The notes beneath the pieces were generated by a model. That model was given only the letters and a program-made list of their open reading frames with translations. It made no database searches and was not told the DNA's origin. Both the position numbers and the translations under genes were made by a program. Of a stretch of 64,000 nucleotides of DNA, positions 54,299-63,056 are shown piece by piece. Position 1 is the stretch's first letter; every line of letters starts with the position of its first letter. Source of the DNA: Photobacterium aphoticum (lineage in GTDB: Bacteria > Pseudomonadota > Gammaproteobacteria > Enterobacterales > Vibrionaceae); NCBI RefSeq assembly GCF_001029435.1, contig NZ_LDOV01000006.1, positions 1 through 64,000 on the forward strand, in the 5' to 3' direction.

Positions 54299-56403
54299 GC
54301 GCGTTTCTCCAATCCACGGAACAAAATCAAGGCCAGTACAAGTACCAGGCTGAAGATCAGCAAGGGCAGACTGAACGGATAGGCAATAAAACCCGCACGC
54401 AGCAACTGCAAATCACCTTCTCTGCTGGGTAAGGTTAACTCAATGATCCCGCGTGTCGGTTGTACCGGTTGACTGAGGTAAATCGCCATTTCTTTCTGTA
54501 AGCTTGCCTCGTTTGCCGTGCTGAAGTTGATGGTACGCCAGCCGTTTTTTTGTGTGGTTAAGGTTGCAAACCCTTCTGCACTGAGCCCCGCACTCCATGG
54601 ACTGGCAGAGGTTGGGTACTGGAAAAAACCTTGGGCTTGTGCGGCTGTGATCTCTTCCTCGGCATGTCGGCTATTGGCCATCAAGGCCAGCAATATTTGC
54701 CGTAAGTCATTGGAGGTTGTTGTTGCCGTGTTACCTGTCGTCATCGTTCCCAACGTCCCGCTATGACTGTGCGTACCCACATGAAAAGCCAGATTGAAAG
54801 GGCGGAGTTGTTTATCATTATCGGTGATTAACAGCTCTGTCATCGGCTCACGGGCTTGTAAGGTCAGGCGGCTCAGAAGTTGCCAGATATCACCCAATTC
54901 ACTGTCTTCGGCAAAATCCACCGTTAACTGGCTGTCACGGCCATTTTTTTCGGTGATAAACAGCAATTGATCGGCCGGAAGTTGTTGCTCAAATTGGGTG
55001 AGGTAGTTGACCCAACTCCCTAGTTGAATTGCAGACGTTGCCGCAATGTCCGCCGTGAAAGGCACAATGTTTCCCGTTTGGCTCATCGCATGGCTTTGCT
55101 CCGGACCATACAGTTCAATACTGATGTTGTTCAGTCCCGGGCGCAGCAGGGTCATGGGAAAGTTCATGCGGTAATGCTGTTTGCTACGCCAATAGCTGGC
55201 TCGCAACGGCATACTGTTGGCATAGTCGCCATTCACACGTAGCACCATCGCGGCTTCCCCGGGGGTGACTTTGGGATGACTCAGCACCAGATTAACGTAT
55301 GAGGTCTCGCCGTCATTCACCAGAAAGTTGGCTGGCATCATAAGAGGTAAGACGAGCGGTTCGTCGCCAAAGTGCAGTTGCTGGGTAAACAATTGCACCG
55401 GATAGCGGCTGCCGCTGCTGACTTGTGGCTGCTGTGCGACGGCCTGAGGGCTGATCAATCCATAGCTGTATTGCGGTAAGGGTTGAGCCGGGTTGGCGAA
55501 GTGACGGCCTGCATCCAGCAGTTCCTGCTCGTTACGACCAGACAGAATTAACTGCCAGTGGCCTTGGTGGTGATGCAATGCCATATAGGGACCGTTAATG
55601 GCATTCAGATAGTCATCCGGCAAGTTTGTATGTTGGCGGAGCGCATCTTGCAAACCATAAATCAGTTGAATCTGACTGCGGTTGCCGGCTGTCGGTGTGC
55701 GTTCGGCGCTGTAAAAACGGTACTGATAACTGTCACTCCCACTGCGCAGAGTCCAGCCCTGAACCAGCATACCAGCCAGTGTTAGATCGCTGGGGGCCGT
55801 GTCAGGCAATAAACTCACCAATTGAATGGCATGGTTGTACATCTGTCCGCTGCGCATCAGCGCTTCCGCTGTGGCCAGTGTGGGGGCTGCGTCGGTCGGT
55901 GTATAGCTGAGTTCAAAAAAGGAATGCTCAGCCAGCAATTCAGTGACCGCTTCGGCGGCTTCCACCCGTTGTTCACTCAGGCTTAATGAGTTGGGCAGCT
56001 GGTGGCGTACCGCGATGGTCAGGATATTGCCGAAGCGGGCCAGCAGCTCGGGGGTGAGGGAAATAACGACCTGTTGCGGCGCCCCGTTGGGTTGCAGTTG
56101 AATGGTCGCGAGCGCCTTTTGTCCCAGACTCACCCACAGGTTGGCAATGTCGATTTGGCCGGAGTGGGTCATCGACAGGGTGATTTGAATGTCGTTAGCG
56201 CGTTGGGTTTCCAAAATGGTCAGCGGAAAGCTGATTTTGTCCCACTGGCCGCGCAAAGTGGTATCCCTGCCTTGCGGGAGCAGAACGCTGAGCGGTACTT
56301 TAACGGTTTTTGTACCGCGAGTCGCATAGGGCTCTGCCCACGCGTGTGTGAAGGTGCCCGTCATGATCAGCAGGCCGAAGCAAAATATCATCAGCGATTT
56401 CAT
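54295..56403 (-). CDS. bcsB: Cellulose synthase regulatory subunit BcsB
   Basis: A 702-residue periplasmic partner of BcsA, anchored at the C-terminus. It has a signal peptide (residues 1-23), carbohydrate-binding-like and flavodoxin-like domains (QRANDIQITLSMTHSGQIDI, FLVNDGETSYVNLVLSHPKV), and a final transmembrane helix FSLPLLIFSLVLVLALILF. It guides the polymer through the periplasm. Overlaps bcsA by four bases. Confidence 0.92.
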   Translation of the reverse strand: MKSLMIFCFGLLIMTGTFTHAWAEPYATRGTKTVKVPLSVLLPQGRDTTLRGQWDKISFPLTILETQRANDIQITLSMTHSGQIDIANLWVSLGQKALATIQLQPNGAPQQVVISLTPELLARFGNILTIAVRHQLPNSLSLSEQRVEAAEAVTELLAEHSFFELSYTPTDAAPTLATAEALMRSGQMYNHAIQLVSLLPDTAPSDLTLAGMLVQGWTLRSGSDSYQYRFYSAERTPTAGNRSQIQLIYGLQDALRQHTNLPDDYLNAINGPYMALHHHQGHWQLILSGRNEQELLDAGRHFANPAQPLPQYSYGLISPQAVAQQPQVSSGSRYPVQLFTQQLHFGDEPLVLPLMMPANFLVNDGETSYVNLVLSHPKVTPGEAAMVLRVNGDYANSMPLRASYWRSKQHYRMNFPMTLLRPGLNNISIELYGPEQSHAMSQTGNIVPFTADIAATSAIQLGSWVNYLTQFEQQLPADQLLFITEKNGRDSQLTVDFAEDSELGDIWQLLSRLTLQAREPMTELLITDNDKQLRPFNLAFHVGTHSHSGTLGTMTTGNTATTTSNDLRQILLALMANSRHAEEEITAAQAQGFFQYPTSASPWSAGLSAEGFATLTTQKNGWRTINFSTANEASLQKEMAIYLSQPVQPTRGIIELTLPSREGDLQLLRAGFIAYPFSLPLLIFSLVLVLALILFRGLEKRA

Positions 56404-58658
56404 TGGCGTACATCCTGTGTCGAAGCTGAACGATCCGCAGAGGTCGCTGTCTCTGCAGGCTGCGGGTGAGTACGACGCGGCTTGAGCGACGCGGTCGTGG
56501 TCATCGTCATACTTTTGAAGGCCAGTTGGCAGAAGCTGGCTAAGGCATGTGGAATACTTTTTTTCTGCTGTTCTTCAAATTGACGACGGGCTTCCCAGCG
56601 ACGGCTGAAACCATATGCGATGTCGGTAAACACCCGCAGGCTGTCACTGTTTTTATCCACCAGTTCACAATGCACACTTTGGCCATCGGCTAAGTAGCTG
56701 GCCTCATGCACCCGCATGGCAAAGCGATAAGGTTTCAGGTGGGCCTTTTCTTGCTGAGACTGTTTGGGTTTGGCGACATAGCAGGTCAGCTCAAACACAT
56801 CACCGGGGGCGAGGTCATGATCATTGCCGTGTACCGTCAGTCGGGCACCACTGAGCGACGCGTTATTTAATGTGGCGTGAGATTGCTGCGAATTAATTTG
56901 TATTAGTGCTTGGGTTTCACACTCGGTACGTGGTTCGATACGACGCTGGCGTTTTTCCAAAGAGGCGCCCAGACAGACCATGGCCAGCAGCAAGTTGAGG
57001 GTGTTGAACACCAACACAATCGCCAATTGTCCTTGTTCAATCGGGTAGCTCATATAGCGGTAAACGCCCCAGCATTCAGCAGCAGCAACGATGGCGGTCA
57101 GGCCAACCAATACCGGTGTTAGGCTGGAAAAGTGGGTGTGATCCGTGGTCTCACCTTTGGGGGTGACGGTAAAACTTGGCTTGCGTGGGCTGACAATGAC
57201 AGACAGCACCGGCAAGAACAGGAAAACGGATAAAATGGTTTCGTAAAACTCCGAAAACAACGTATTACGGGTTTTGCCGAACAGTTGTTGGTTGATCAGA
57301 ATACTGATGATCAAATGCGGAATCGCATAGGCCACAAAGTCACTGGCGTTACCGACAAAAATCTGCAAATCAAACAGCAGATAGGCCAGTGGTGCAAGCA
57401 GGTACACCACACGAAATAGCGGGAAGAACCAGAAAATGGTGGAGTTGAGGTAACAGATCTTCTGTGGCCAAGACAGCCCGCGTTTGAGTACGGGGTTGTT
57501 GAGCATGAAGATCTGAATCATACCTTGCGCCCAGCGTGAACGTTGCGTGACGTAGGCCCCGAAGGTATCTGGTGATAAACCGGCAATCATGGCCTTGTTG
57601 ATGTATGCGCTGTCCCAGCCTTTGGCATGCATATTCAAAGCGGTATCGGCATCTTCCGTAATGGTTTGGGTGGCAATGCCGCCGACATCTTCCAGTGCGG
57701 TACGGCGAATGACAGCCGCTGAGCCACAAAAGAAACTGGCGTTCCAAAAATCCATGCCTTTCAGAATACGGTTGTAGAACATCTCATTCTCAGCCGGCAC
57801 GTTATTTTCAATCCCCAGGTTGCGTTCAATCGGATTAGGGGTCACAAAAAAATGGGGGGTTTGAACGAAGCCCAGAGACGGTTGTTGCTGGAACTGGCCA
57901 ACGGTATTGACTAAAAAATCACGGCTTGGCACATGGTCCGCATCCAAAATCAGGATCAGATCGCCCTGGCTGTGTTTCATCGCATGGTTGATGTTACCGG
58001 CTTTGGCGTGGCTGTTGTCCGGACGGGTAAGGTAGTTGACGTCCAACTTTTCACATAACGCTTTTAACGCATTCGTGCGCTGGCGGGCCTCTTTCGCGGC
58101 GGCTGTGTCTTTCACATTCAGTTTTTGGGCTGTGCCACCATCATCCAGTACCCAAACCGTCACTTGCCCCGGATAGTGCAGTTGGGCTGCCGCTGCAATG
58201 GTCGGGCCAACAACATGCAGTGGCTCATTGTAGGTAGGAATGAAGACATCCACAGTCGGTACCGGCTCGGATTCATCGATGGGGATGATGGCGCGATCAT
58301 GCTGTTTAACGTTTACGATCATCCCCATCAGGTAAATGGTGATGCCGTAAATTTCTGTAATGAACAGCGCGAGCGCAAAGGGGATGTCGAGGTGGCTTTC
58401 CCACGGCAGCGTATTGTCGTAGCGCCACCAAATGTAGCGTAACGAGATAAAGGCCCCGGTCAATAACATCACCAGATGGAGGTATTTTCGGTCGTTAGAC
58501 GTCATGCTGAGAATGACGATCACCAGTGCAGAGCCGGAAATCCATAAGTGGGTTTCAGCCGTCACATCGACGGTCGCGAGATACAGGATAATAATGACGA
58601 TTAGGAGACTGGCTAGCCACTTGATCCCTGTGAGAGCATTGAAGTGTCGCATTGTCAT
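56400..58658 (-). CDS. bcsA: Cellulose synthase catalytic subunit BcsA
   Basis: A 752-residue inner-membrane glycosyltransferase family 2 enzyme. N-terminal membrane helices are followed by the catalytic domain: VWVLDDGG (UDP-binding), LILDADH (metal), TEDADTALNMH (base) and QRSRWAQGMIQ (product-binding QxxRW). More helices follow, then a PilZ domain with RRIEPR and NNASLSGARL, the RxxxR and NxSxxG motifs that bind cyclic di-GMP. So activity should be switched on by that signal. The start overlaps the lipoprotein stop by four bases (ATGA). The C-terminus ends in a variable tail rich in Ser, Thr and Ala. Confidence 0.95.
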   Translation of the reverse strand: MTMRHFNALTGIKWLASLLIVIIILYLATVDVTAETHLWISGSALVIVILSMTSNDRKYLHLVMLLTGAFISLRYIWWRYDNTLPWESHLDIPFALALFITEIYGITIYLMGMIVNVKQHDRAIIPIDESEPVPTVDVFIPTYNEPLHVVGPTIAAAAQLHYPGQVTVWVLDDGGTAQKLNVKDTAAAKEARQRTNALKALCEKLDVNYLTRPDNSHAKAGNINHAMKHSQGDLILILDADHVPSRDFLVNTVGQFQQQPSLGFVQTPHFFVTPNPIERNLGIENNVPAENEMFYNRILKGMDFWNASFFCGSAAVIRRTALEDVGGIATQTITEDADTALNMHAKGWDSAYINKAMIAGLSPDTFGAYVTQRSRWAQGMIQIFMLNNPVLKRGLSWPQKICYLNSTIFWFFPLFRVVYLLAPLAYLLFDLQIFVGNASDFVAYAIPHLIISILINQQLFGKTRNTLFSEFYETILSVFLFLPVLSVIVSPRKPSFTVTPKGETTDHTHFSSLTPVLVGLTAIVAAAECWGVYRYMSYPIEQGQLAIVLVFNTLNLLLAMVCLGASLEKRQRRIEPRTECETQALIQINSQQSHATLNNASLSGARLTVHGNDHDLAPGDVFELTCYVAKPKQSQQEKAHLKPYRFAMRVHEASYLADGQSVHCELVDKNSDSLRVFTDIAYGFSRRWEARRQFEEQQKKSIPHALASFCQLAFKSMTMTTTASLKPRRTHPQPAETATSADRSASTQDVRQ

Positions 58659-59176
58659 AGTTCCTCTAAGAAAAAGCTGGGTCTGAGCTCATCAAGCCAT
58701 GTCAGTGAGTGTTTTTCTTCCGTGGTGCAGTAATGGATGAAAACGGAGAGATATTTACTTGCCCGTTTTGCATGCTGCTCTGCAAATGTGCAGCGATCGC
58801 CATTGGGCATGATGCTCACCCAGCGCTGGTAGGCGCCCACACTGTTGTATTTGCGCTCACCGGGTGTGGTGGGTAAGGCAAAGGCAAACTGTGCCGGAGG
58901 GACTGAGATCGGTTTGTTGGCGATGATCTGAACGATAAGGTTTTCCCCGCGCTGCAGGGTTGGGTTCGCTAATTCACTCCAATACCAGATAGACTGATTC
59001 CGATCCTGACGGTAGTTGCCCACGACCTCCATCCCTTGCGGGTAAATGGGCAACTGGTAATCATGAACTGGCACGGGGTCGTGAAAGTGATGGCTGACAG
59101 GTTGATGCTGCATCAACTGGCAACCTGAGAGTGTGGCGCCCCCAGCCAAGGTGCAAAGTAATACGCTTACTTTCAT
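58655..59176 (-). CDS. Lipoprotein at the head of the cellulose operon
   Basis: A 173-residue exported lipoprotein: lipobox LSGC at about residue 19. The mature part is soluble (MEVVGNYRQDRNQSIWYWSEL, LTWLDELRPSFFLEEL) and matches nothing I recognise. It is not the usual bcsQ, bcsE or bcsO. It is the first gene of the operon, sharing four bases with bcsA, which implies translation coupling and a part in assembly or export. A cleft-like alpha/beta fold is possible but unproved. Confidence 0.8.
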   Translation of the reverse strand: MKVSVLLCTLAGGATLSGCQLMQHQPVSHHFHDPVPVHDYQLPIYPQGMEVVGNYRQDRNQSIWYWSELANPTLQRGENLIVQIIANKPISVPPAQFAFALPTTPGERKYNSVGAYQRWVSIMPNGDRCTFAEQHAKRASKYLSVFIHYCTTEEKHSLTWLDELRPSFFLEEL

Positions 59177-59223
59177 TATTCTTCTCTCCTGATGTCCCGC
59201 ATACTGATATGCGTATTTGACAT

Positions 59224-59352
59224 ATGCAAAAATGCGACCAGCATATTGTTGAATTGCAAGTAATTGAATTTTGCGAAAACGTGCCGTAATTAGCGGGGAT
59301 ATGAGGGGAAGTTTGCAAAACGCGTTTTGATTTGAGAATCACATTGCAAAAT
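59224..59352 (-). promoter_or_regulatory. Repeated TGCAAAA motifs upstream of the cellulose operon
   Basis: TGCAAAA or a near form occurs at 59225, 59271 (TTGCGAAAA), 59315 (TTTGCAAAA with AAAACGCGTTTT) and 59344. They lie between 50 and 180 bases before the operon. Clustering near the promoter is suggestive of a regulator, but the AT-rich context makes chance possible. Confidence 0.35.
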
Positions 59353-59484
59353 ACAATGCAGATTCAAAATAAATTTTCATCATTCATGTAGGGAATATCG
59401 GGCAGGCATGCGTGTGAGAAGGTTATCTTATTGATAGTTTTGATGGCGAAATAGTGCTTGATATGGTCAATTTATTCTCTATTA

Positions 59485-59698
59485 TGACGTTTTGTCACTT
59501 TTGACTAATCGTCAAAAAGTGGCGTCATGCAGTGATTCGTGTCCAGAGAGACACGCCGAGGCCAGTAGCGGAACGAAAACGCCGCGAATGGTGCTGCCAG
59601 AGCGAGATCTGGCTGATTTTCACTGCATATCGTGCTTTGCCAAGGAGTTGTAGCCGGAGAAATCCGGTTTTTATTGCAAGGTATTTGACGAAACGTCA
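59485..59698 (+). promoter_or_regulatory. Three TGAC-N5-GTCA palindromes before the RND operon
   Basis: TGACGTTTTGTCA (59485-59497), TGACTAATCGTCA (59502-59514, only 4 bases later) and TGACGAAACGTCA (59686-59698, ending 5 bases before the ribosome site). The first and third are near reverse complements of each other. The symmetry and spacing fit a dimeric repressor, for example a TetR- or MarR-like one. The identity of the regulator is unknown. The remainder of this gap (59353-59713) shows no gene. Confidence 0.6.
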
Positions 59699-59713
59699 CA
59701 AATGGAGCCCGTG

Positions 59714-62122
59714 ATGAAGTTGAAAATACCCGACATCCCTGTCGATTACCCCAAAACCGTGTTGTTGTTTACCCTGTTGGCGATCATCCTTGCCACGCTG
59801 GGAATGAAAAACCTCTATTTTCGTGGTGATTATCAGATCTTCTTTGATGATACCAACCCGCAGCTTCAGGCCTTTCAGGAGATTGAAGCGACCTTTAATA
59901 AAACTGATACCATTTCCATCGTTATTGCCCCTGAAAACGGGAGCGTGTTTACGCCTGAATACCTCACGTTGATCCGTGACATCACGGAAGCGGCGTGGCA
60001 GACCCCGTATTCCAGCCGGGTCGACTCCATTGCCAACTATCAGCATACCGCCGCGCAAGGGGACGATTTGCTGGTGGAAGATCTGTTATTTGACGCCCAT
60101 CCATTAACCCTTGAACGTATTGCCTATGTACAAAGCGTTGCCACGCAAGCACCACGCCTAAAGAACCTGTTGGTATCAGAACGCGGGCATGTCGCTGTGG
60201 TGAACATTACCTTGCAGTTACCGGCAGGGGATCAAACCGCGTTAGTCGCGGAAATCCACCAGCATGTAAAAAATCTGACAGAAAGCTATCACACTGCGCA
60301 TCCGGAAGTGGTGTTCCATTTAGGGGGCATCATTGCGTTGAATTACGCCTTTGCAGAAGCTGCCATGGCGGATGGCAATACCCTGGTGCCGCTGATGTTT
60401 GTGGCTGTGTTAGTGATATTGGGCGTGATGTTGCGCTCGGTCAATGGCGTGATTGCCACGCTGACGGTCATCATTGCCACTGTATTGGCCACATTGGGGT
60501 TACTCGGTTGGGCCGGTAAGTTTCTTAATAACGGGACAGTAAATGTGCCGACTCTGATCATGACACTGGCGGTTGCGGACTGCGTGCATGTGATTACGTT
60601 AGTGTTGCAGTCTATGCGCCGTGGCATGACGAAAGCAGAAGCGATCACGCACAGTTTGCGTACTAATTTTGTCGCGCTGTTGATCACCTCACTCACGACG
60701 GCTGTGGGTTTTCTGATGATGAACGCCTCAGATTCGCCCGTATTGCGAGACATGGGCAACCTGTCGGCGGTGGGTGTGGTCATCGCTTTCTTGCTCGCCA
60801 TTTCCCTGTTGCCCGCCATGCTTGCCTTGTTGCCATTGCGCGTGAAGGTACAACCCGAAGCCGCCGAGCAAACAGGCTTTACCCGCTTTGGGTGGTTGGC
60901 CGATTGGGTGATTGCCCGCTACCGGATGATTTTATCGGTGACCGTGGTGCTTGTGAGTGCCTGTGCGGTGCTGCTGACGCAAAACAGCGTGAACGATGAC
61001 AGCGTCGAGTATTTTGATCAGTCTTACGCCTTCCGTCAGGCGGCGGATTTTATGGAAGACAATATCAGCGGCCTGACCAATATCAGCATTGTGGTCAAAT
61101 CTGGCAAATCACAAGGTATTAATGATCCGGCATTTATGCAGATGCTAGGAGCCTTTTCTGACTGGCTGCGCGCACAACCTGAAACCGATCATGTTACCAC
61201 GTTGTCGGATACCTTCCTGCGTTTGAACAAAAACATGCACGGGGATGATCCTGCGTACTACCGTCTGCCTGACGATCAATCGCTCGCGGCGCAATACTTG
61301 CTGCTGTATGAAATGTCCCTGCCATACGGGCTGGATCTCAATAACGAAATCAATATTGATAAGTCGTCGGTCAAGTTACTGCTCACTACTGAAAATCTTG
61401 GTAGTAAAGAGATGGTCGCACTGGAGCAACGCATTTATCAGTGGTTTGACGATTACAGGGTTGAACATAACGTGCCGCACTATTCGGTATTAGCGTCCAG
61501 CCCGAACCTGATGTTCTCGCACATTGGTGAAGTGAACATGACCAGCATGCTGCAGACGCTGCCCGTCACTTTGGTGTTCATCTCGTTGCTGCTCATCGGC
61601 GCTTTGCGCTCATGGCATTTGGGAGCGATCAGTCTGATCCCTAACCTTGTGCCAGCGGTGATCGGTTTTGGCCTCTGGGCGGTGATCTCGGGTGAAATCA
61701 ATCTGGGCTTGTCGGTAGTAGTCACCCTGACGTTGGGGATTGTGGTGGATGATTGCGTCCACTTCCTGACCAAATACCAGCATGCCCGCCGCCAAGGTAA
61801 AGATGTGGAAGCGGGGATCCGTTATGCCTTCAGCACCGTAGGCAAAGCCTTGTGGGTAACTACCGTGGTGTTGGTTTGTGGATTTGGTGTATTGGCACTG
61901 TCCAGCTTCCGCCTCAATGCTGACTTGGGCTTGTTAAGTGCTTTGGTGATCAGTATTGCGCTGGTGGTCGATTTCATTGTGTTGCCAGCGGTATTACTGA
62001 TGTTTGACCGTCAGCAATATGCGTCTGATGGCCCCGATCTTTCTCGTGTCGCAAACACAGGTGTTTCCTCTCGTTCACTCAATACAGCAAGCGCCACGTC
62101 TACCACATTGAAACAAGGATGA
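59714..62122 (+). CDS. RND-superfamily exporter (MMPL type)
   Basis: An 802-residue inner-membrane transporter with twelve predicted helices, two large periplasmic loops and the MMPL/patched-like layout. Helices 2-6 contain MTLAVADCVHVITLVLQSMRR and the mirrored set VTLTLGIVVDDCVHFLTKYQH, with acidic residues inside the membrane (D in AVADCVH and VVDDCVH) that would carry protons. Such transporters move lipids or hydrophobic compounds toward the outer membrane. The start at 59714 has GGAG six bases upstream. The ORF is open back to 59702. A LolA-like gene follows four bases after the stop. Confidence 0.92.
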   Translation: MKLKIPDIPVDYPKTVLLFTLLAIILATLGMKNLYFRGDYQIFFDDTNPQLQAFQEIEATFNKTDTISIVIAPENGSVFTPEYLTLIRDITEAAWQTPYSSRVDSIANYQHTAAQGDDLLVEDLLFDAHPLTLERIAYVQSVATQAPRLKNLLVSERGHVAVVNITLQLPAGDQTALVAEIHQHVKNLTESYHTAHPEVVFHLGGIIALNYAFAEAAMADGNTLVPLMFVAVLVILGVMLRSVNGVIATLTVIIATVLATLGLLGWAGKFLNNGTVNVPTLIMTLAVADCVHVITLVLQSMRRGMTKAEAITHSLRTNFVALLITSLTTAVGFLMMNASDSPVLRDMGNLSAVGVVIAFLLAISLLPAMLALLPLRVKVQPEAAEQTGFTRFGWLADWVIARYRMILSVTVVLVSACAVLLTQNSVNDDSVEYFDQSYAFRQAADFMEDNISGLTNISIVVKSGKSQGINDPAFMQMLGAFSDWLRAQPETDHVTTLSDTFLRLNKNMHGDDPAYYRLPDDQSLAAQYLLLYEMSLPYGLDLNNEINIDKSSVKLLLTTENLGSKEMVALEQRIYQWFDDYRVEHNVPHYSVLASSPNLMFSHIGEVNMTSMLQTLPVTLVFISLLLIGALRSWHLGAISLIPNLVPAVIGFGLWAVISGEINLGLSVVVTLTLGIVVDDCVHFLTKYQHARRQGKDVEAGIRYAFSTVGKALWVTTVVLVCGFGVLALSSFRLNADLGLLSALVISIALVVDFIVLPAVLLMFDRQQYASDGPDLSRVANTGVSSRSLNTASATSTTLKQG

Positions 62123-62126
62123 TGAT

Positions 62127-63053
62127 ATGAAAACGAAAACAGATTTAGCCGTGTCCGGTTTAACAACGTATCTGATGGCAGGCGCGATCGCCAGCGTGAT
62201 TGCACTGCCTGCTTTTGCAGAAAACGCGTTATCGCAAGCGGTCTCCTCAACCACCGGTTCTAGTTTGTCTGCACGTGTTGTCGGCAGTGTGGCAGGCAGC
62301 TTGTCGACAGGTATCACAGAGAGTGAAGCGATGACTCCGCAAGCGCAGGGACTGGCGATTGCAAAAGATCGTAAAGCGCGGGATATCGGCTGGCAGGATT
62401 CGGTGGCTACCTTGAGTATGGTGTTGGAAAACGCGCAAGGGGAAACCAGTGAGCGGAAGCTGCGGATCAAAAATCTCGAAGTGGCAGACGATGGCGATAA
62501 AGGCCTGACGGTGTTTGATCAGCCGCGAGACGTCAAAGGTACAGCCTTTCTGAATTTTTCGCATACCACCAAACCGGATGATCAGTGGCTTTACCTGCCT
62601 GCATTGAAGCGGGTGAAGCGGATAGCATCGCGCAATAAATCGGGGCCGTTCATGGGCAGTGAGTTTGCTTATGAAGATCTCAGCTCGTTTGAGATTGAGA
62701 AGTACACCTTCACTCTGCTCAAGGAAGAGAGCTTTAATGGGCAGGCGAGTTATGTGCTAGAGCAGATCCCTACGGATGACTTTTCCGGCTACACCCGCCA
62801 AGTTGTCTGGTTAGATCAAATGCATTTGCGTCCGCTCAAAATGGACTTCTATGATCGCCGTCAGGCGCTGCTGAAAACCCTCGATTTTACCGATTATCAG
62901 CAGTATCTCGACCAGTATTGGCGCGCCCATACCATGGTGATGACCAATCATCAGACCGGTAAGAAAACCACGCTAACAACCCATGACTTGCAGTTTAAGA
63001 CGGGTCTGTCTGAAGGGGACTTTAGTCAGCACAGCTTAAAGCGCGCGAGGTAG
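62127..63053 (+). CDS. Outer-membrane lipoprotein-sorting protein, LolA-like
   Basis: A 308-residue periplasmic protein. A signal peptide (TTYLMAGAIASVIALPAFA) leads to a LolA/LolB-type fold, with VLENAQGETSERKLRIKNLEV, DQWLYLPALKRVKRIAS and YTFTLLKEESFNGQASYVLE. Members of this group are usually encoded with an RND/MMPL transporter and may carry a lipid across the periplasm. It starts four bases after the transporter stop, so the two are cotranscribed. Confidence 0.9.
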   Translation: MKTKTDLAVSGLTTYLMAGAIASVIALPAFAENALSQAVSSTTGSSLSARVVGSVAGSLSTGITESEAMTPQAQGLAIAKDRKARDIGWQDSVATLSMVLENAQGETSERKLRIKNLEVADDGDKGLTVFDQPRDVKGTAFLNFSHTTKPDDQWLYLPALKRVKRIASRNKSGPFMGSEFAYEDLSSFEIEKYTFTLLKEESFNGQASYVLEQIPTDDFSGYTRQVVWLDQMHLRPLKMDFYDRRQALLKTLDFTDYQQYLDQYWRAHTMVMTNHQTGKKTTLTTHDLQFKTGLSEGDFSQHSLKRAR

Positions 63054-63056
63054 GTG

